From NCBI GenBank assembly GCA_003864495.1, contig ML133383.1:4113560-4177559 (forward strand): a DNA stretch of 64,000 nucleotides, written 5' to 3'. The position numbers and the translations under genes are program-made. This DNA is from Nemopilema nomurai. Taxonomy: Eukaryota; Cnidaria; Scyphozoa; Rhizostomeae; Rhizostomatidae. Positions within the stretch are counted from its first letter, which is position 1. Each line of letters starts with the position of its first letter. The notes beneath the pieces are model-generated. The model saw nothing but the letters and a program-made list of their open reading frames with translations, did no database searches and was not told where the DNA came from. This document shows positions 49,101 through 61,300 of this stretch, piece by piece.

Positions 49101-49856
49101 TTTTGCCTTCATTTCAAAACTGTGTGAATCTATGTCTTTACATATTCCGTTTCAAAAAATGCTTTTCCAATCAATATCCAATGCTTTGACTTAACAGCAT
49201 GTATTTCTTTATAAAATCAAGGAAGGTGGTGTCAAGTCAAAGAAATCAATTAGAGATACGGCTAAATATACACAAATTATATTAAAAGGTACCAAAATCT
49301 GATACGTACTTGGTTTCAATAAAAGCCATAAAAATCTGCCCCCCACCCCCATTCCCCCAAACATCTTTCCATCAACTCACACAGCTCCAAAAAATAAGTA
49401 AGATTCTTTATCCTTCCAAAAAACTCTCTGAAATACAATCTCTTCCTGCTAAACCCGTTGTCTACATTCGATTCGCGAACGTAAGTGCTGAACATTGAAA
49501 GAGGAAGGTGATTAAAAGTAAAAAAACAGTCCAAGGTACCTGAAAAGCGTTTATCAACGTCCAAATACCCTAGCCCAAGAAAAGATTGAAGACGTGAGGA
49601 CCAATAAAGCACGAGATACTTGCAACTTTATTAATGTTAGGGGCCTAGAAAGAATACAACGAAACAAATTGCTTGGCTACTTACCACCTCTCTCAGGTTA
49701 GAAGATGTTGTAAATCGTCCTGAAAAGCCTCAGCACACCTTCCAAACCGTCGTCCTGAATTCCCAACTACGCTCAAATGGAAGAAAGGAAACGCTTAGCC
49801 ACGGAAGACAGAGGAAGCATAACGCAAATAAAATATAACCACTAACACTAGGTGTA
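46149..49856. other. Non-coding part of duplicated unit, copy B
   Basis: Counterpart of 29588-32834. It differs mainly by the 435-bp segment at 48424-48858, absent from copy A. No recognised gene. Confidence 0.45.
48752..48873 (-). pseudogene. Exon-like remnant in the copy-B-only 435-bp segment
   Basis: On the minus strand an ATG at 48873-48871 opens MASVFEYIASNQNGNRK. After an apparent one-base shift a coding-like frame reads KDFNCGKWLGDPIGEEDKEA and IYLYQ, directly before a consensus donor CAG|GTAAGT (48752/48751). In copy A the exon is cut off after MASVF by the missing segment. I do not recognise the protein, and no partner exon was found. Confidence 0.3.
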
Positions 49857-51390
49857 GTCGCTCCTAATCATTGGTTGCTTTGTAAAAATCACATTACCCT
49901 TGGTTATCTCGTTCGAGATACACCTTATTCAATGCTTCTGCGTATGTAGCCAATAGGCAGAGGTCATACTAGAGCGTTGAACGGAGGACTGTCATCACAA
50001 ATAACACAATAACCTAAGGCACCTGAAACGACGTTTCTCATCACCCCTATGCCCCATTTCAAGGTGATGAATGGTGATGAACACCGTCATGCGAAACAGG
50101 TAGAAAACGAACTACCTAAATCACAATTTACAATTACCTTAATCATTACTTAAATTATGACTAAAATTACCATTACGTTATTTGTAGTCGTTCCAAATTA
50201 TTGGTTAAATTGCAAAATTAGTCCCCGTGAATATCCCTAGACCTCGTTCGAGATACGCCTATTCAATGCTGCTGCGTATAGAGCCAATGGGCTGAGGTCA
50301 TACTAGAGCCTTGAACGGAGGACTGTGATCACAAATAACACAATAACCTAAGGCACCTGAAACGACGTTTCTCATCACCCCTATGCCCTACTTCAAGGTG
50401 ATGAATGGTGATAGAACACCGTCATGCGAAACAGGTAGAAAACGAGCTACCTAAATTACCATTTACGTTATTATTACGTTATTTACGTTACTTTAATTAA
50501 TTTAATTACGTTAGTTGTAGTCGTTCCAAATTATTGGTTAAATTGCAAAATTAGTCCCCGTGAATATCCCTAGACCTCGATGAGATACGCCTATTCAATG
50601 CTCCTGCGTAGATAACAATGGGCTGAGGTCATACTAAAGCGTTGAACGGGTAACTGTGAGCACAAAGAACACAACAACCTAAGGCACCTGTAACGACGTT
50701 TCTCATCGCCCCTATGCCCCACTTCAAGGCGATGAATGGTGATAGGACACCGTCATACGAAACAGGTAGGAAACAAACTACCCAAGTTACTACTCATACA
50801 TATCACAATCACACATGTAGTTGCTCCAAATTATTGGTTTATTGGCAAAAACTCTCCCACTTTGTATCGCATAACCATCCTACGATACCTATTCAATGTT
50901 CTTCTGTACTGACCGATGGGCCATAGTCGGTACTAAACAATGAACGGAGGATTGTAATTACAAAAACACAATAACCTAAGGCACCTGAAACGACGTTTCT
51001 CATCGCCCCTATGCCCCACTTCAAGGCGATGAATGGTGATAGGACACCGTCATACGAAACAGGTAGGAAACAAACTACCCAAGTTACTACTCATACATAT
51101 CACAATCACACATGTAGTTGCTCCAAATTATTGGTTTATTGGCAAAAACTCTCCCACTTTGTATCGCATAACCGTCCTACGATACCTATTCAATGTTCTT
51201 GTGTACTGACCGAGGGGCCATAGTCAGTACTAAACAATGAACTGGGGATTGTGATTACAAAAACACAATAACCTAAGGCACCTGAAACGACGTTTCTCAT
51301 CGCCCCTATGCCCCACTTCAAGGCGATGAATGGTGATAGGACACCGTCATACGAAACAGGTAGGAAACAAACTACCCACAAAGTACAACT
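49857..51390. repeat. 296-bp satellite array, copy B (about five monomers)
   Basis: Monomer landmarks lie at about 50052, 50387, 50714, 51011 and 51310. The divergent left monomers match those of copy A one to one. The array is about 1.19 kb (four monomers) shorter in the homogeneous interior. Confidence 0.97.
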
Positions 51391-51838
51391 CATAATAAAA
51401 AAAAACCAAATAAAAAAAAGCGCGCTAAGTGAGTAAAACTACTCACTGTTTTTTCTGGATGAAATTTTTTCGAAAATTGTCCATTTCCGTTCCTTCGAGT
51501 CCATCATCTCCATTCACCAACTAAAACCGGAAGAACAGTTTGATTAGGATCGATAAGAGAGATGGTATATAGAAGAACAGGTTGATTAAGATCGATAAGA
51601 GAGATGGTATATAGGTGAACTATTTCTGCTTTCTGTTTTTCTGATTTGTTTATGTACATCATTAGACTTGCCGAGAGGCCTTTTTACTGTGTTCAGACAG
51701 GACGGGCAATCGTCAGTACTTATCACTGAACAGTGAACCATAATTACAAACAGAACAAGAACTTAGCCAACCTGAATCTGTGCTAATCATCGCCCTTTTC
51801 CCTTCTGAACATTGAATCGTGTGATATTGCTGGCCTAG

Positions 51839-52102
51839 TCAGTCATTTGAAATAACAAAGCCTTTCAACTCTTCCAGCAACTTTTGCAATTGTCTCTTAA
51901 TTGGTGAGTGCTGGGGGCTTTCCCGAGTGTTTTCGGTAAACAGGCCGTTAAATTTCTTTCTTGCTAATTTGCCTTTTTTTTGTCCATTGCCCTTCGTGGC
52001 CCAAATCATTTTTGGCTTGTTACATTTTGTTGGTAACACTAACGTTCTATGGAGAGAACTGTCGCTTACATTTGTGCTGGTAGTCACAGCCTTACTCTTC
52101 AC
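51839..52102 (-). pseudogene. Lys-rich C-terminal-like reading frame, copy B
   Basis: The minus strand reads SDSSLHRTLVLPTKCNKPKM, then KGNGQKKGKLARKKFNGLF, then SPIKRQLQKLLEELKGFVI and stops. It is charged, helix-prone at the end, and open for 88 codons. In copy A (about 36010-36330) extra bases near 36010-36075 break the frame. It could be the last exon of an unknown gene; the family is not recognised. The opposite-strand frame looks hydrophobic but is judged a shadow. Confidence 0.25.
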
Positions 52103-52199
52103 TTTTCTCAGTGGAGGGCAACGTTTAAAGCTTTGCAGTGATTACCTTGGCAAGCAAAGTGGTGAAGGACAGGTATTAACTTCAATCACTTTGATGGAT

Positions 52200-55165
52200 A
52201 TCCTCTGAGATGTTCCCCTCTTTGGCAAAACATAATTTCCCCAGATGTCAACATTCTGTCTAACATTCCTAATTCATTATCTATAAAGTGGATGCAGTTG
52301 CATAATCGACATTCTCAATGTGTGGTCTACGTTTCTGGAATAAAGAATGAGATCAGAAGACACTGCGTTGACACCTGAGGCTAAAAACAATCCTTGCCTT
52401 CCATGACTTTATACCTATAGCTGCTTTCACAAAACACAGTGACATAGGTTTATATCCTACTAGATGGTATAATTAGCTTTGAATATTTGCAGGTGTGGTA
52501 TATAGGGTTGATACACTCCTCGATGCTTGTTACTGAAAATACCTCCGACTCAACTAAACAACAAAAACCGAAGACGACGACGAAGACAACGGTAGAAGAT
52601 GAAGTTGATCCCTCTGCATTACCAACTAAAGGTACCATTTCAGAATATTTGAGGCTTTTCAATAATTTTACTCTCTTTCAATGGCTAGAGTTTGCCAATA
52701 AGTAAATACATCCCTTGATTTATTGCACCTTAATGCATCATAGTTAAAATTAGCTAAGCAACTACTTGCTACCTATTGTGACCAAGGAGAGCGTACAGGC
52801 CCCATTCATTTACGAACAATTTGAGTGAACCACTCTTCAATTGCCAAAAGATTCACAGACAAAACATCTCCAGATGACAGAAAACTCCAGGTTTTTTAGA
52901 CTAAATTTTATGTTTCACAACTGAGTACCACACCCTCAGCTTGTTTTTAATTTGCTCTTAACCTTCTTTCCAGTTTTAAGGCTAGAGTTCTTGTAAATCT
53001 TTTCTTATGAAACTGTTCTTTTTAAAAAAGTGTGATAAATCTCTATGTGCAGCATAATCATAAATTTTGTTTCGTTGTCTCTCTCCCTAGCCTACAGGCC
53101 ATTCGTCGGAGGCCTCGTTATATTTGGGAAGCTTGATGATGCTTGGCATTCATCGCGCACGTGAAAATCACTGGACATGGATTCAGTTGTCAGTATGTTT
53201 GAAGCGAAGTGTCCAATTGTAGGATTGCCCTCTGATGAATCGTTCCAGCATAAAACTAAGCTCGTTTACATGTGTATAGCAATAATCGTGGACAATTTTC
53301 CATTAAAAATAATTTAGATACTTGCGAAGGAAACAGTACTTCAACGGATGAATTAGCTAGTAGCCTATGAAAACGCGCACGTGCACCGCATGTCAACGTG
53401 CACGCAGGCATAACGCTAGCCAAGATCTATGTCGCGAGTTTATATCTTTTGGCATATAAGGGACATTTTTTATAAAAGCGAGTCTTCGCAAAATTGTTAA
53501 TCCAGCTCCAATAAGCTGCTTTTTCTTGTTTGTTAAACTCGTGCCAAGTCTGCTAGATATTATGGCAATCCTTGCTAACCTGGGCGTAAGATTGATACAG
53601 CTGGCTGTCGCTCACAATGGAAGTTTTATCAACACCCTGTCGCTCACATTGCAAATATCTAATTACGTGAAAAGGGCTCCAAAATTCCGACTTTTGTGTA
53701 TAGTCTTAAAGTTTGTTATTTACCAACTAGTATGTGTTTGTTGGTTGGCACGTTTTGGCCTTACTGTAACTGGATGTAACAGAGTAAATGGGCATGTAAC
53801 AGAAAATACACTCTTCAATCATATTCTTTATGTATGAGCCTTCAATTAAGTGCCAGTTGCACATACAATCATTCATATCCTGCCTATGACTCCTTGCTTA
53901 TGTCACTTAACTTAGTATGTCTAGATAGAATTGTAAAATCATCTTTTCATATCAGATACTAGCAGAAAAACACTGATGAAATTTCAAAATCCATTGTGTT
54001 TGTCAAATTTTATTCAAACTCTTGAATTAATTTGATTTAAACTATATTTGAACAATTAAGCTACAAATTAAGCTAACAAAATTAGGCTACAATTAAGCAA
54101 TGACTGATAATCATGGTTTTCTAGACATAGAAAGTTTAAATGCCAATCTCCATCTTGATGTATAGTTGCATGTTTTTGAACAAAAAACACTTAAACTACA
54201 AAGTGGGCAGTAAAACCAATTTGTGCAGGATAATGCTTACATTAATTGCCCTTTCAAGGCTAAATAGATCAAAAAAGTTTCAAAGCTCTGTCTTTCCATT
54301 AAACTGATGCTCTATCATCTCTACTGATTTTAGGTAAGAATTGTTCAAGGAGCCCACACCAAGTTCAGTAAGTTCAGGATTCAAAAGATGTTTTACTTCA
54401 CAGAGTGGAACTTAGCAAAATGGAACCAATGATCCAAATAGGAAAATGAGACAATTTGTGTCTGTAACATGGCAAAGATATATTGTGTCATTTTGACAGT
54501 CTATGTAAGAACTGTCAAAAATATTAACCTTTAGTATTTGACTAAATTAAATATGAAACCTAGCATCACCTTATAAAACCAGGGTATGCTAAAAAATTCA
54601 CGGTTTAATCAAGACCAGTGGGCAATTAACTAATGCTTCAAACTCCCAAATTTGAAGAAAAAAGATCACAAATCTTCAATGAGAATTTGAAACAGACAAG
54701 AGATCTCTAACAGTTTAATTTATGAAGGAGGATCTACAGGAGACCTTATAGTTCTCACCCAGAAATAATCTTAAGCCTTTTTGCATCAATAGGCTGAATG
54801 ATCATAACCGTGTAGTAAGGAAAGAATGCTACAAAGAAACATATGAGAATAGCAAACAACAAGGGATCATTTGCAGATGTGTGAGCACAGTTTTAATTAT
54901 TAGTGGCTTTCAAAAAAGTAGAGCACCCCTTTGCCTGATGCTTTTTTCCGGGAATCAGTATTCTCCACAAAAATGTACAAAAACATAACAGTATTTGAAA
55001 AGCAAACTTGTTATACCTCATATATACCTCATAACCCTAGTTTATCTTCACTAAATTGGAAGAAAAGCAAACACCGAGAACTTTCATTTAAAATCTGCAT
55101 GGATCATATTTTATATAGGCAATATGGATAGTAGAAGTAGTTATTGATTTACACATGTCTTTTAA
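52200..55165. other. Remainder of unit between satellite and transposon, copy B
   Basis: Counterpart of about 36370-39350 in copy A. It holds the frameshifted versions of the exon candidates (52493-52631, 53093-53240). Nothing else is recognised. Confidence 0.4.
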
Positions 55166-55429
55166 AGAGGAAATGAAACCAAATTTTTTATTTTAAATTC
55201 TGAATCCCCGTAATGAATTACCTTATAACCCAGAATTTCAATGTGTTTAGAGAAATTTTGGCTAAACTACGAGGGCAATACTGACTTCAATTTTTTCAAT
55301 CAAAAAGTGGCACCGGTGCGCCCTGTTTAACTAGCCTCGTTTTGAATGTTGTGACGTAAAGTTATGGACACGCGCAGCGTTTCGTAATATTTACATCCCG
55401 TTTCTACGTACTGAAACTTTAGATTAGCT

Positions 55430-55805
55430 ATGGAGCCAGGTAACAAAACCAAGGTTCGTGGTGGTCTACGATGTGTTGTACACACTCTAGACAATAAAAA
55501 GCTGTTGTAATGACAGTTATACCAAGGGTTTAAACACCCATCGCTTTCCAAAGGACCCTACTGTACGCCGGCAGTGAACTAAATTTGTTAGAAAGCGTAG
55601 GCCAAATTTTGACCAAAGCTACTTTTCAAACCCCGTCCTTTGCTCAGATCATTTTGAACCAGGTTGCTATACAAGGAGCGTAGCTAGTCTACTAGAGGGG
55701 GACGACGTTTCACAAACAAAAAGTTTTTACAACGAGATGCTGTTCTGGCATTATACCAGAAATGAAGGAAATTCAACCTCTTAGTCTAAACGGGAAAAAA
55801 GAAAG
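55430..55805 (+). pseudogene. THAP-domain exon of the transposon
   Basis: Starting at ATG 55430 the frame reads MEPGNKTKVRGGLRCVVHT, then after a stop NDSYTKGLNTHRFPKDPTVR, a stop where the conserved Trp would be, and TKFVRKRRPNF. It continues, with a small shift, VLCSDHFEPGCYTRS and LLEGDD. The HRFP, the x-W/stop-x-x-F-V-R and the L-C-S-D-H-F motifs identify a THAP zinc domain (C2CH). At least two in-frame stops and a loss of one zinc Cys (CVVHTL for C-x4-C) show decay. A donor AAAG|GTAAGA ends the exon. Confidence 0.7.
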
Positions 55806-56509
55806 GTAAGATTTAATTTTTTTGCCTACTTCATTTTCAATATATTCCTTTAATTAATGTGTAAATAAAGCAAAATATACGATACATAAAATGACAAGGT
55901 TAACTACAATATATAAACGTGGAGCTCGTGTTTAAATCTCCCCCCTCAAAATAAGTAGATTGGGTACAACAGAATAAAAGTAAACACAACTCGCTACTTT
56001 TTGTCTATTTAAACAAAACAATTGGTTTTATCAAAATCTCAACGTGATAAAAGTTTTCATAACAAACAATTGCTGTTTATTGTGACATATTTTTTAGAAT
56101 GTTGGCATTGCAATTAAAAAACAACATTTTGTATCTTCTACAAAGTTGAGCCCTTCCAATTTGAAGGTTTACAAAATACATATATGCATATAGAACATTT
56201 ATCAAATTGTATAGATTCACCCAGGGCGCAGCCAAAAGGATTAGTTCTTGCTGACAAAAAGGGTGTATCTCACTCATTAAGGGTGTGGTCAAGATAAATA
56301 CTCTCATATAAAGGCTGCTTTTATGTGTTTCTGTTTCAAATGTTAGTATGTTATAATTGTTGCAAAAAAGTTACAGGTAGCGTATCCAGCAAGTTTCCTG
56401 GCAAAAATAACCAATGTAGGGGGGGGGGTACCACACCTACCAAACCCCCTTTGGTGGCGTCCCTGGATTCCATAAATGTAGTGGCCCAAATTCACATTCT
56501 GTTTTTCAG

Positions 56510-57086
56510 GGTGTAAGAGATACAATACAATGTGGCTTCTGTTGCGGATACACAAATGGAACTATTCAAGAGCAATTATTCGACGAAGCAACATCTTCTA
56601 AAACTGATAGATGGCAGACAGTCTTTACAGAAACCAGCATGGAAGCAACTTCATTTCCAGATATGTCAAGTTTAGCCTGTCAAGATTGCAAGGTGAAAAC
56701 CTTGAGATTGAAAAACTTGAGTGAATCGCCAAAATCTGAAAATAATTAGACAGAAAAGGAAATTAACAAGTCAAAATAATGTAAGTTCGCTTTGCACAAT
56801 AACATTTGCTGATATGCCAAATTTAAATTCCATTTCATTTCCATATAAATTACTTTTTGTAACCCTTTTCTCATTTATGCTTTGTTTGTAGGCAATCAAT
56901 TATCTATAATGTAAAATAAAGAATTTCAGCGAGTCAAAACAAGGACAGCCAACTAAGCCCAGGAAAAACAGGAAGACAGTTGAAGAGGAAGACAGTGATT
57001 CTGATTCCTACAAAAGTTTCGCTGAAAATGATGAGGAGTGGAATCCAGAAAGAGATGAGGATGAATTTGAAGACAGAGAAGAATAA
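56510..57086 (+). pseudogene. Downstream exons of the transposon + strand gene (two CxxC pairs; acidic tail)
   Basis: Exon 56510-56692 follows a TTTTTCAG acceptor and reads VRDTIQCGFCCGYTNGTIQE, ending LACQDCK before GTGAAA; the two C-x-x-C pairs could bind zinc. Exon 56930-57086 follows an AATTTCAG acceptor and reads PRKNRKTVEEEDSDSDSYKS, then NDEEWNPERDEDEFEDREE and TAA. Such BED/THAP-associated acidic tails occur in transposon-derived proteins, but no DDE-type catalytic domain is present between them. It may be a truncated, transposase-less product. Confidence 0.45.
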
Positions 57087-57451
57087 TTTGTAAATGAGGG
57101 AGAAATAGAATGTGTGAAAATTATGACTATGAAAGAGTAACCAATGAAACAAGAGGAAACATTAGGTAAAACTATCATGATGACATCATTGCATAATTAT
57201 ATGATAGAAAAGGTATGAACAAGTCACATAATAGGTAATATTATCCACCAAACTGTAATACTTTAATACTGTAATACTGGGGAGATTTGACAACTTGTTG
57301 AACTTGTAAACAAAAGAAAATCCATGGTAGAAATGATTACAGCTCTCAAATATCTGATTAAGATAAAACTGCCAAAACTATTTCCTTTCAAAACTATCAA
57401 TCATATACATGACTTGCTTCATTAAATAAGATGATTTGTTTTGTTACTTAC

Positions 57452-58049
57452 TCGTGTAGGCTTGCCTTCCTGTGATACTCCCCTGTCTGTCCCTTCGCAG
57501 TGGGCCAACATTCCGAAACACAGTTGTATTTGACATGGCAATGAAATCTTCATGTTGTGCAATACATATTTGTTCAATGCTTTCGTCCAATACAAGTTAA
57601 CCCAGTGCAGCATCTGCACTCCAAAGCACCAACAAGATGATAAACTTCATATTTTCAACATCTACACCTGCAAAAAAAGCCATAATGCCATAGTCATAAT
57701 CAATTAAGTGTACGATGGTGCGACCCTCCGGGCCTGGCCTAGGCACTGTACATGACGCTTGCTAATTTCGATTGATACCTACAGTATTTAGACATCATTT
57801 AAACTAAAGATAACGAGTTTTAAACATATATGCGACATTTATGGAATAAACTTACCATGAACTAACTTCTGTTTTTTGTTCGTATCGCTCTCGCAAAATT
57901 GCCGGGGTTAGGCCGTCGTGACCTAGGTTATCCTCGTCGCTACTTGATTCCGTGTCTGCCGAATTGGTATGGCTGGCAGGAACACAGTAAACAGCAACTG
58001 TCCCCTCTTCTTCTTCGGAAACTCCTAAGCTAGTGTCACTTTCGTCCAA
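57452..58049 (-). pseudogene. P2X7-C-terminal-like (zinc/ballast) domain gene fragment inside the transposon
   Basis: Minus strand. Exon 58049-57852 reads MDESDTSLGVSEEEEGTVAV, an acidic Ser-rich stretch, then LTPAILRERYEQKTEVSS and a phase-2 donor TG|GTAAGT. The next exon 57667-57452 begins after TTTTTTGCAG. Joined, it gives W-CRC-stop-KYEVYHLVGALECRCC, matching the W-C-x-C-G-x-C ... E-C-x-C-C start of P2X7 C-terminal-like zinc domains, with Gly changed to a stop and one Cys to Tyr. In a second frame ESIEQICIAQHEDFIAMSN follows, matching the next conserved C-I-x-x-H-x-x-F segment. The gene converges on the THAP gene and is dead here. Confidence 0.55.
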
Positions 58050-58342
58050 TATGGTGAGAATTGAAATTCAAAAACTAAACATGCGATCGCCAACTCTGCC
58101 AGAAAATTTGTTGTCCTCGAACATGCGCGCTTCGTGTCCATAACTTTACGTCACAGCTCGCTAGTGTCTAGTCCCCCTTCGCCATTTTTTGGTTGAAAAA
58201 TTATTGTCAGTTTAGCGGTGTTTAAGTTTGTTTTTAATAGTCTTCTTGCTTGAAATAGCTAATGCGAACTATTTTTCCTACACAATTGTGGGTGGAGAAA
58301 TCGATTAAACGAATAAAAAAAATGGTTTCATTTCCTCTTTAA

Positions 58343-61300
58343 TTGAACAACTTGAATAGATGGAGCTTTGTAAGTGAGCGAAGTTATGTAACCCGATGTT
58401 TAGTCGCTTTTCAAAGGCCTACGCTTTCCAATTGGATTTAATGCAAGTATTTAACTTTTCGACACTTTTTACATTCGGGAAGAATAAATGAACATATCAA
58501 AGGTCAAGGTGATTTCTCGCGACTTAGCAACTGGTGAGGCTACTCCGTTCCATTGAACAACAAAATGGCGGGAAGCTTTCGAGAAAGACTGGATCGAGCA
58601 TCCTATTGTTTCCTCGCTTATGACAAATTGCTGTCAGCCAATAAACTTGCTCGAGCACTTTGTTATTGTATTTTGGCGGGAAAATTCAAGCATTCGTAGC
58701 CGGGAACGCAACACGAAGCCGAGTCACTGTTTGTATTTGAGAAATGGCGGGCAGGCACGTGAAACCTAATCACGAATCAAGATGTTCTGATATTGTAATT
58801 TCTTCAAATGATCATCTATAAACGTCATTTTTTCGTTTAGAATGCTATCACAATGTTAGAGAAAAAAAAAGCTACTTAAATAACTCCTCACAAATCTCAG
58901 AGAGGTTTTCCTACTTTTCCTTCAAAATATTTTGATACAGAATTTAATGGTAAAATCAATGATATTCAACAATGTCTCTTACTACAACCTGTTGCTGAAA
59001 AATTTCAAAATTTGCAGACCGAGGCGAGTGTTTAGGCGGCCACAGAAGAATTGACTTCCTCGCCGTAACAGCTGTACTACCCCTTTACTCAAACCAGATT
59101 TCACTGGAAATAACAATACTGAGAGCAAAGTTATGTATAAAAATTGGAAAACACACTTACTAGCAACCATGTCATTCTTCGAATTCCATTCTGTCCTGCA
59201 TCCTAGAGAATTGTCATCAAAATGAAGGGGCTCCAGCGTGGACGAAGGTATACTATAACGGACTTATGCAATGGCCTCTCTTTTAACTCGAGGTATAAAA
59301 GGGCGCGAAACTGAACTGAATAGCTCACGTGTCATTTTTGCATTGCTTATCAAAATCACTAGAATTGCATTACCAGGGCATTTTTTTGAAAGTAACTTTT
59401 TCAGCCTAAGAAAAACACAAGGAATACTACTGTTTGAATGTCCAAGGCAATAGCGGACAATGAGAGTCAACAAAATTGGCTCATATGCCATTCCGTTTTA
59501 GGTTTATAACAAGAATTAGCAAGCCAAGCCCCAGCACATCTGCTAGCGACAGACTGCATAAAATCGGGCGAAAAAAACCCGAATAAAATTTATATCATCT
59601 GCTGTTTATTTTAAGATTTTTCAACAAAACAAAAATATAAACACTAGCATGCATTTAACAAGAAAGCCACGAGTACAACAATAAAAATGTCAGTACAATA
59701 TTAAATCAATCGCATCCAAGGGTGTATACGAAGAGCATTCTCCTGACATGCCTTGATGGATAAATATATATTATTTTCTCAAAATATAAACTTTATATCT
59801 CCACAGTAGAAATTCTTGACATAGCGGAGACCAGAATTTGCTCATTCAACTGTTGCGCTTGTTGCAGGGATGATGAGAAGGATACTCAGAATCACCAATA
59901 CGTTTGTAAAGGGCAAATGAAGTTTTTCATGATCGAAAGATTTTATCCTATTGAAGTCCAGGGAAGATTGTGTAGTATAGACAAAACTGAGTTAATGTTT
60001 GTGCTCCATTGCGTTGTAGCAGGGAGGGCCTATCGCCAGCACCTTCAATCCATATCTTTAAGCGCCAAAGTCAGTAGAAAGAACCATTGCTCTCCTAAAA
60101 TTGGGTCCGTCACTGTGATTTGTGGGGAATTACCCCAGTTGGCCCTACGAGTTCCCCCACCACCGAAGAGAAAGATGCTACCTTAGCCCAAAATGTCTGC
60201 AATTTGTGGCCCTCAGAGACAAAAGTAACAGGTGCTTCAAAAGGTTGGTAACAAATTTGGGGGCTCAATTGATGTCGATAGCAACCTCTATATCACTATA
60301 TTTTTTATTCATCCACCTTGTAAGACGATTAATTGCTCAATTTGTCAATATCTTAGTGTTTCCTTGCTTTTTCCAACCATACTCAGGCTGAGATATTGCC
60401 TTGAAATTAATATATCCCGATATGCTGGTAGTGTTTCCTGCTGTCAACAAATAAGTCCCCACCCTTGACTAAGCCCCCACTCTAAAAAATATTTGGTCGT
60501 GAAAAAATTCCCTTGGGCTTATTCGAGGACTTACGGTTGGGTCATATCTTGGAGGCAAAAGTCTCATACAATAAGCAACCAGTGTCGATTCTAGCCGGAG
60601 GCGACTGTGTAACAGGCGTTTTATAGTGATGGAAGGTAGAGCGAGCGGCAAACAAGAACGCACTCTTATGTTATCATGTTTTATGAATCAACTCAACTAA
60701 AAACCCCCGATTAAAGCTGTACTTGCAATATTCATTAACAGCGCATACGTGACATGTGAAAGAAGAGCTAGCCTGTCACATGAATAATGATGCCCGACAA
60801 TTATCTTATCACAAATAATATTTTCAAATGATATAATGCATAAAGAGACTTCTGCCAAAGATCATCATTTGCTCAGCTAATTGAAAAGCTAAAAATGCAT
60901 TTGTATAGAGCTGCCTTAGATGGTGGCGTCTGCTTGCAGTAAGAAACTCATAACAGATTTTGCATTAAAGTCGGTGTCAACAGAGCTGCCTGTCGAGGCC
61001 AACGATACTGTACTGGCATCTAAAGAAATTGATGCTTTATTGAATTAGAAGTTAGAATTGACACTATTACGCACTATATTTGAATAAGAAGTTAGAGAGC
61101 ATGGGAGAATAGTAGGCCAAAGTGGAACTGGCAGCAGTAAGATGGCTTTTGCTACAAAATTCCATATGGTTTGTCTTTTGGGAACCACCAATCTTGTTGC
61201 TTTTAGGAACAGTGAGACAATCTTAATTCTAACGAGTTGAATTTGAAGTTTAAATTTTCTACTATTTTTCTGAAATTATTCGTTGTCATTTCAAACATTT

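Larger units (their letters stand above)
55166..58338. mobile_element. TTAA-flanked DNA transposon with Kolobok-like hallmarks, copy B only
   Basis: A 3173-bp insertion interrupts copy B; copy A has the empty site GTCTTTTAATTGAAC (about 39358-39372). TTAA is duplicated at 55162-55165 and 58339-58342. Terminal inverted repeats AGAGGAAATGAAACCA (55166-55181 / 58323-58338) are perfect over 16 bp. They continue imperfectly for roughly 200 bp and include a perfect 23-bp inverted pair at 55350-55372 / 58133-58155 (core GACGTAAAGTTATGGACAC). TTAA target, purine-starting termini and a THAP-coding interior are features of the Kolobok superfamily; piggyBac shares TTAA but not the THAP domain. The coding content is broken and a transposase core is not visible, so this copy is likely non-autonomous. 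Confidence 0.85.

Noticed and set aside
55327..55551. Minus-strand 74-codon frame at the left end of the transposon
   Set aside because: It is the shadow of the + strand THAP exon, whose motifs are clear despite stops.
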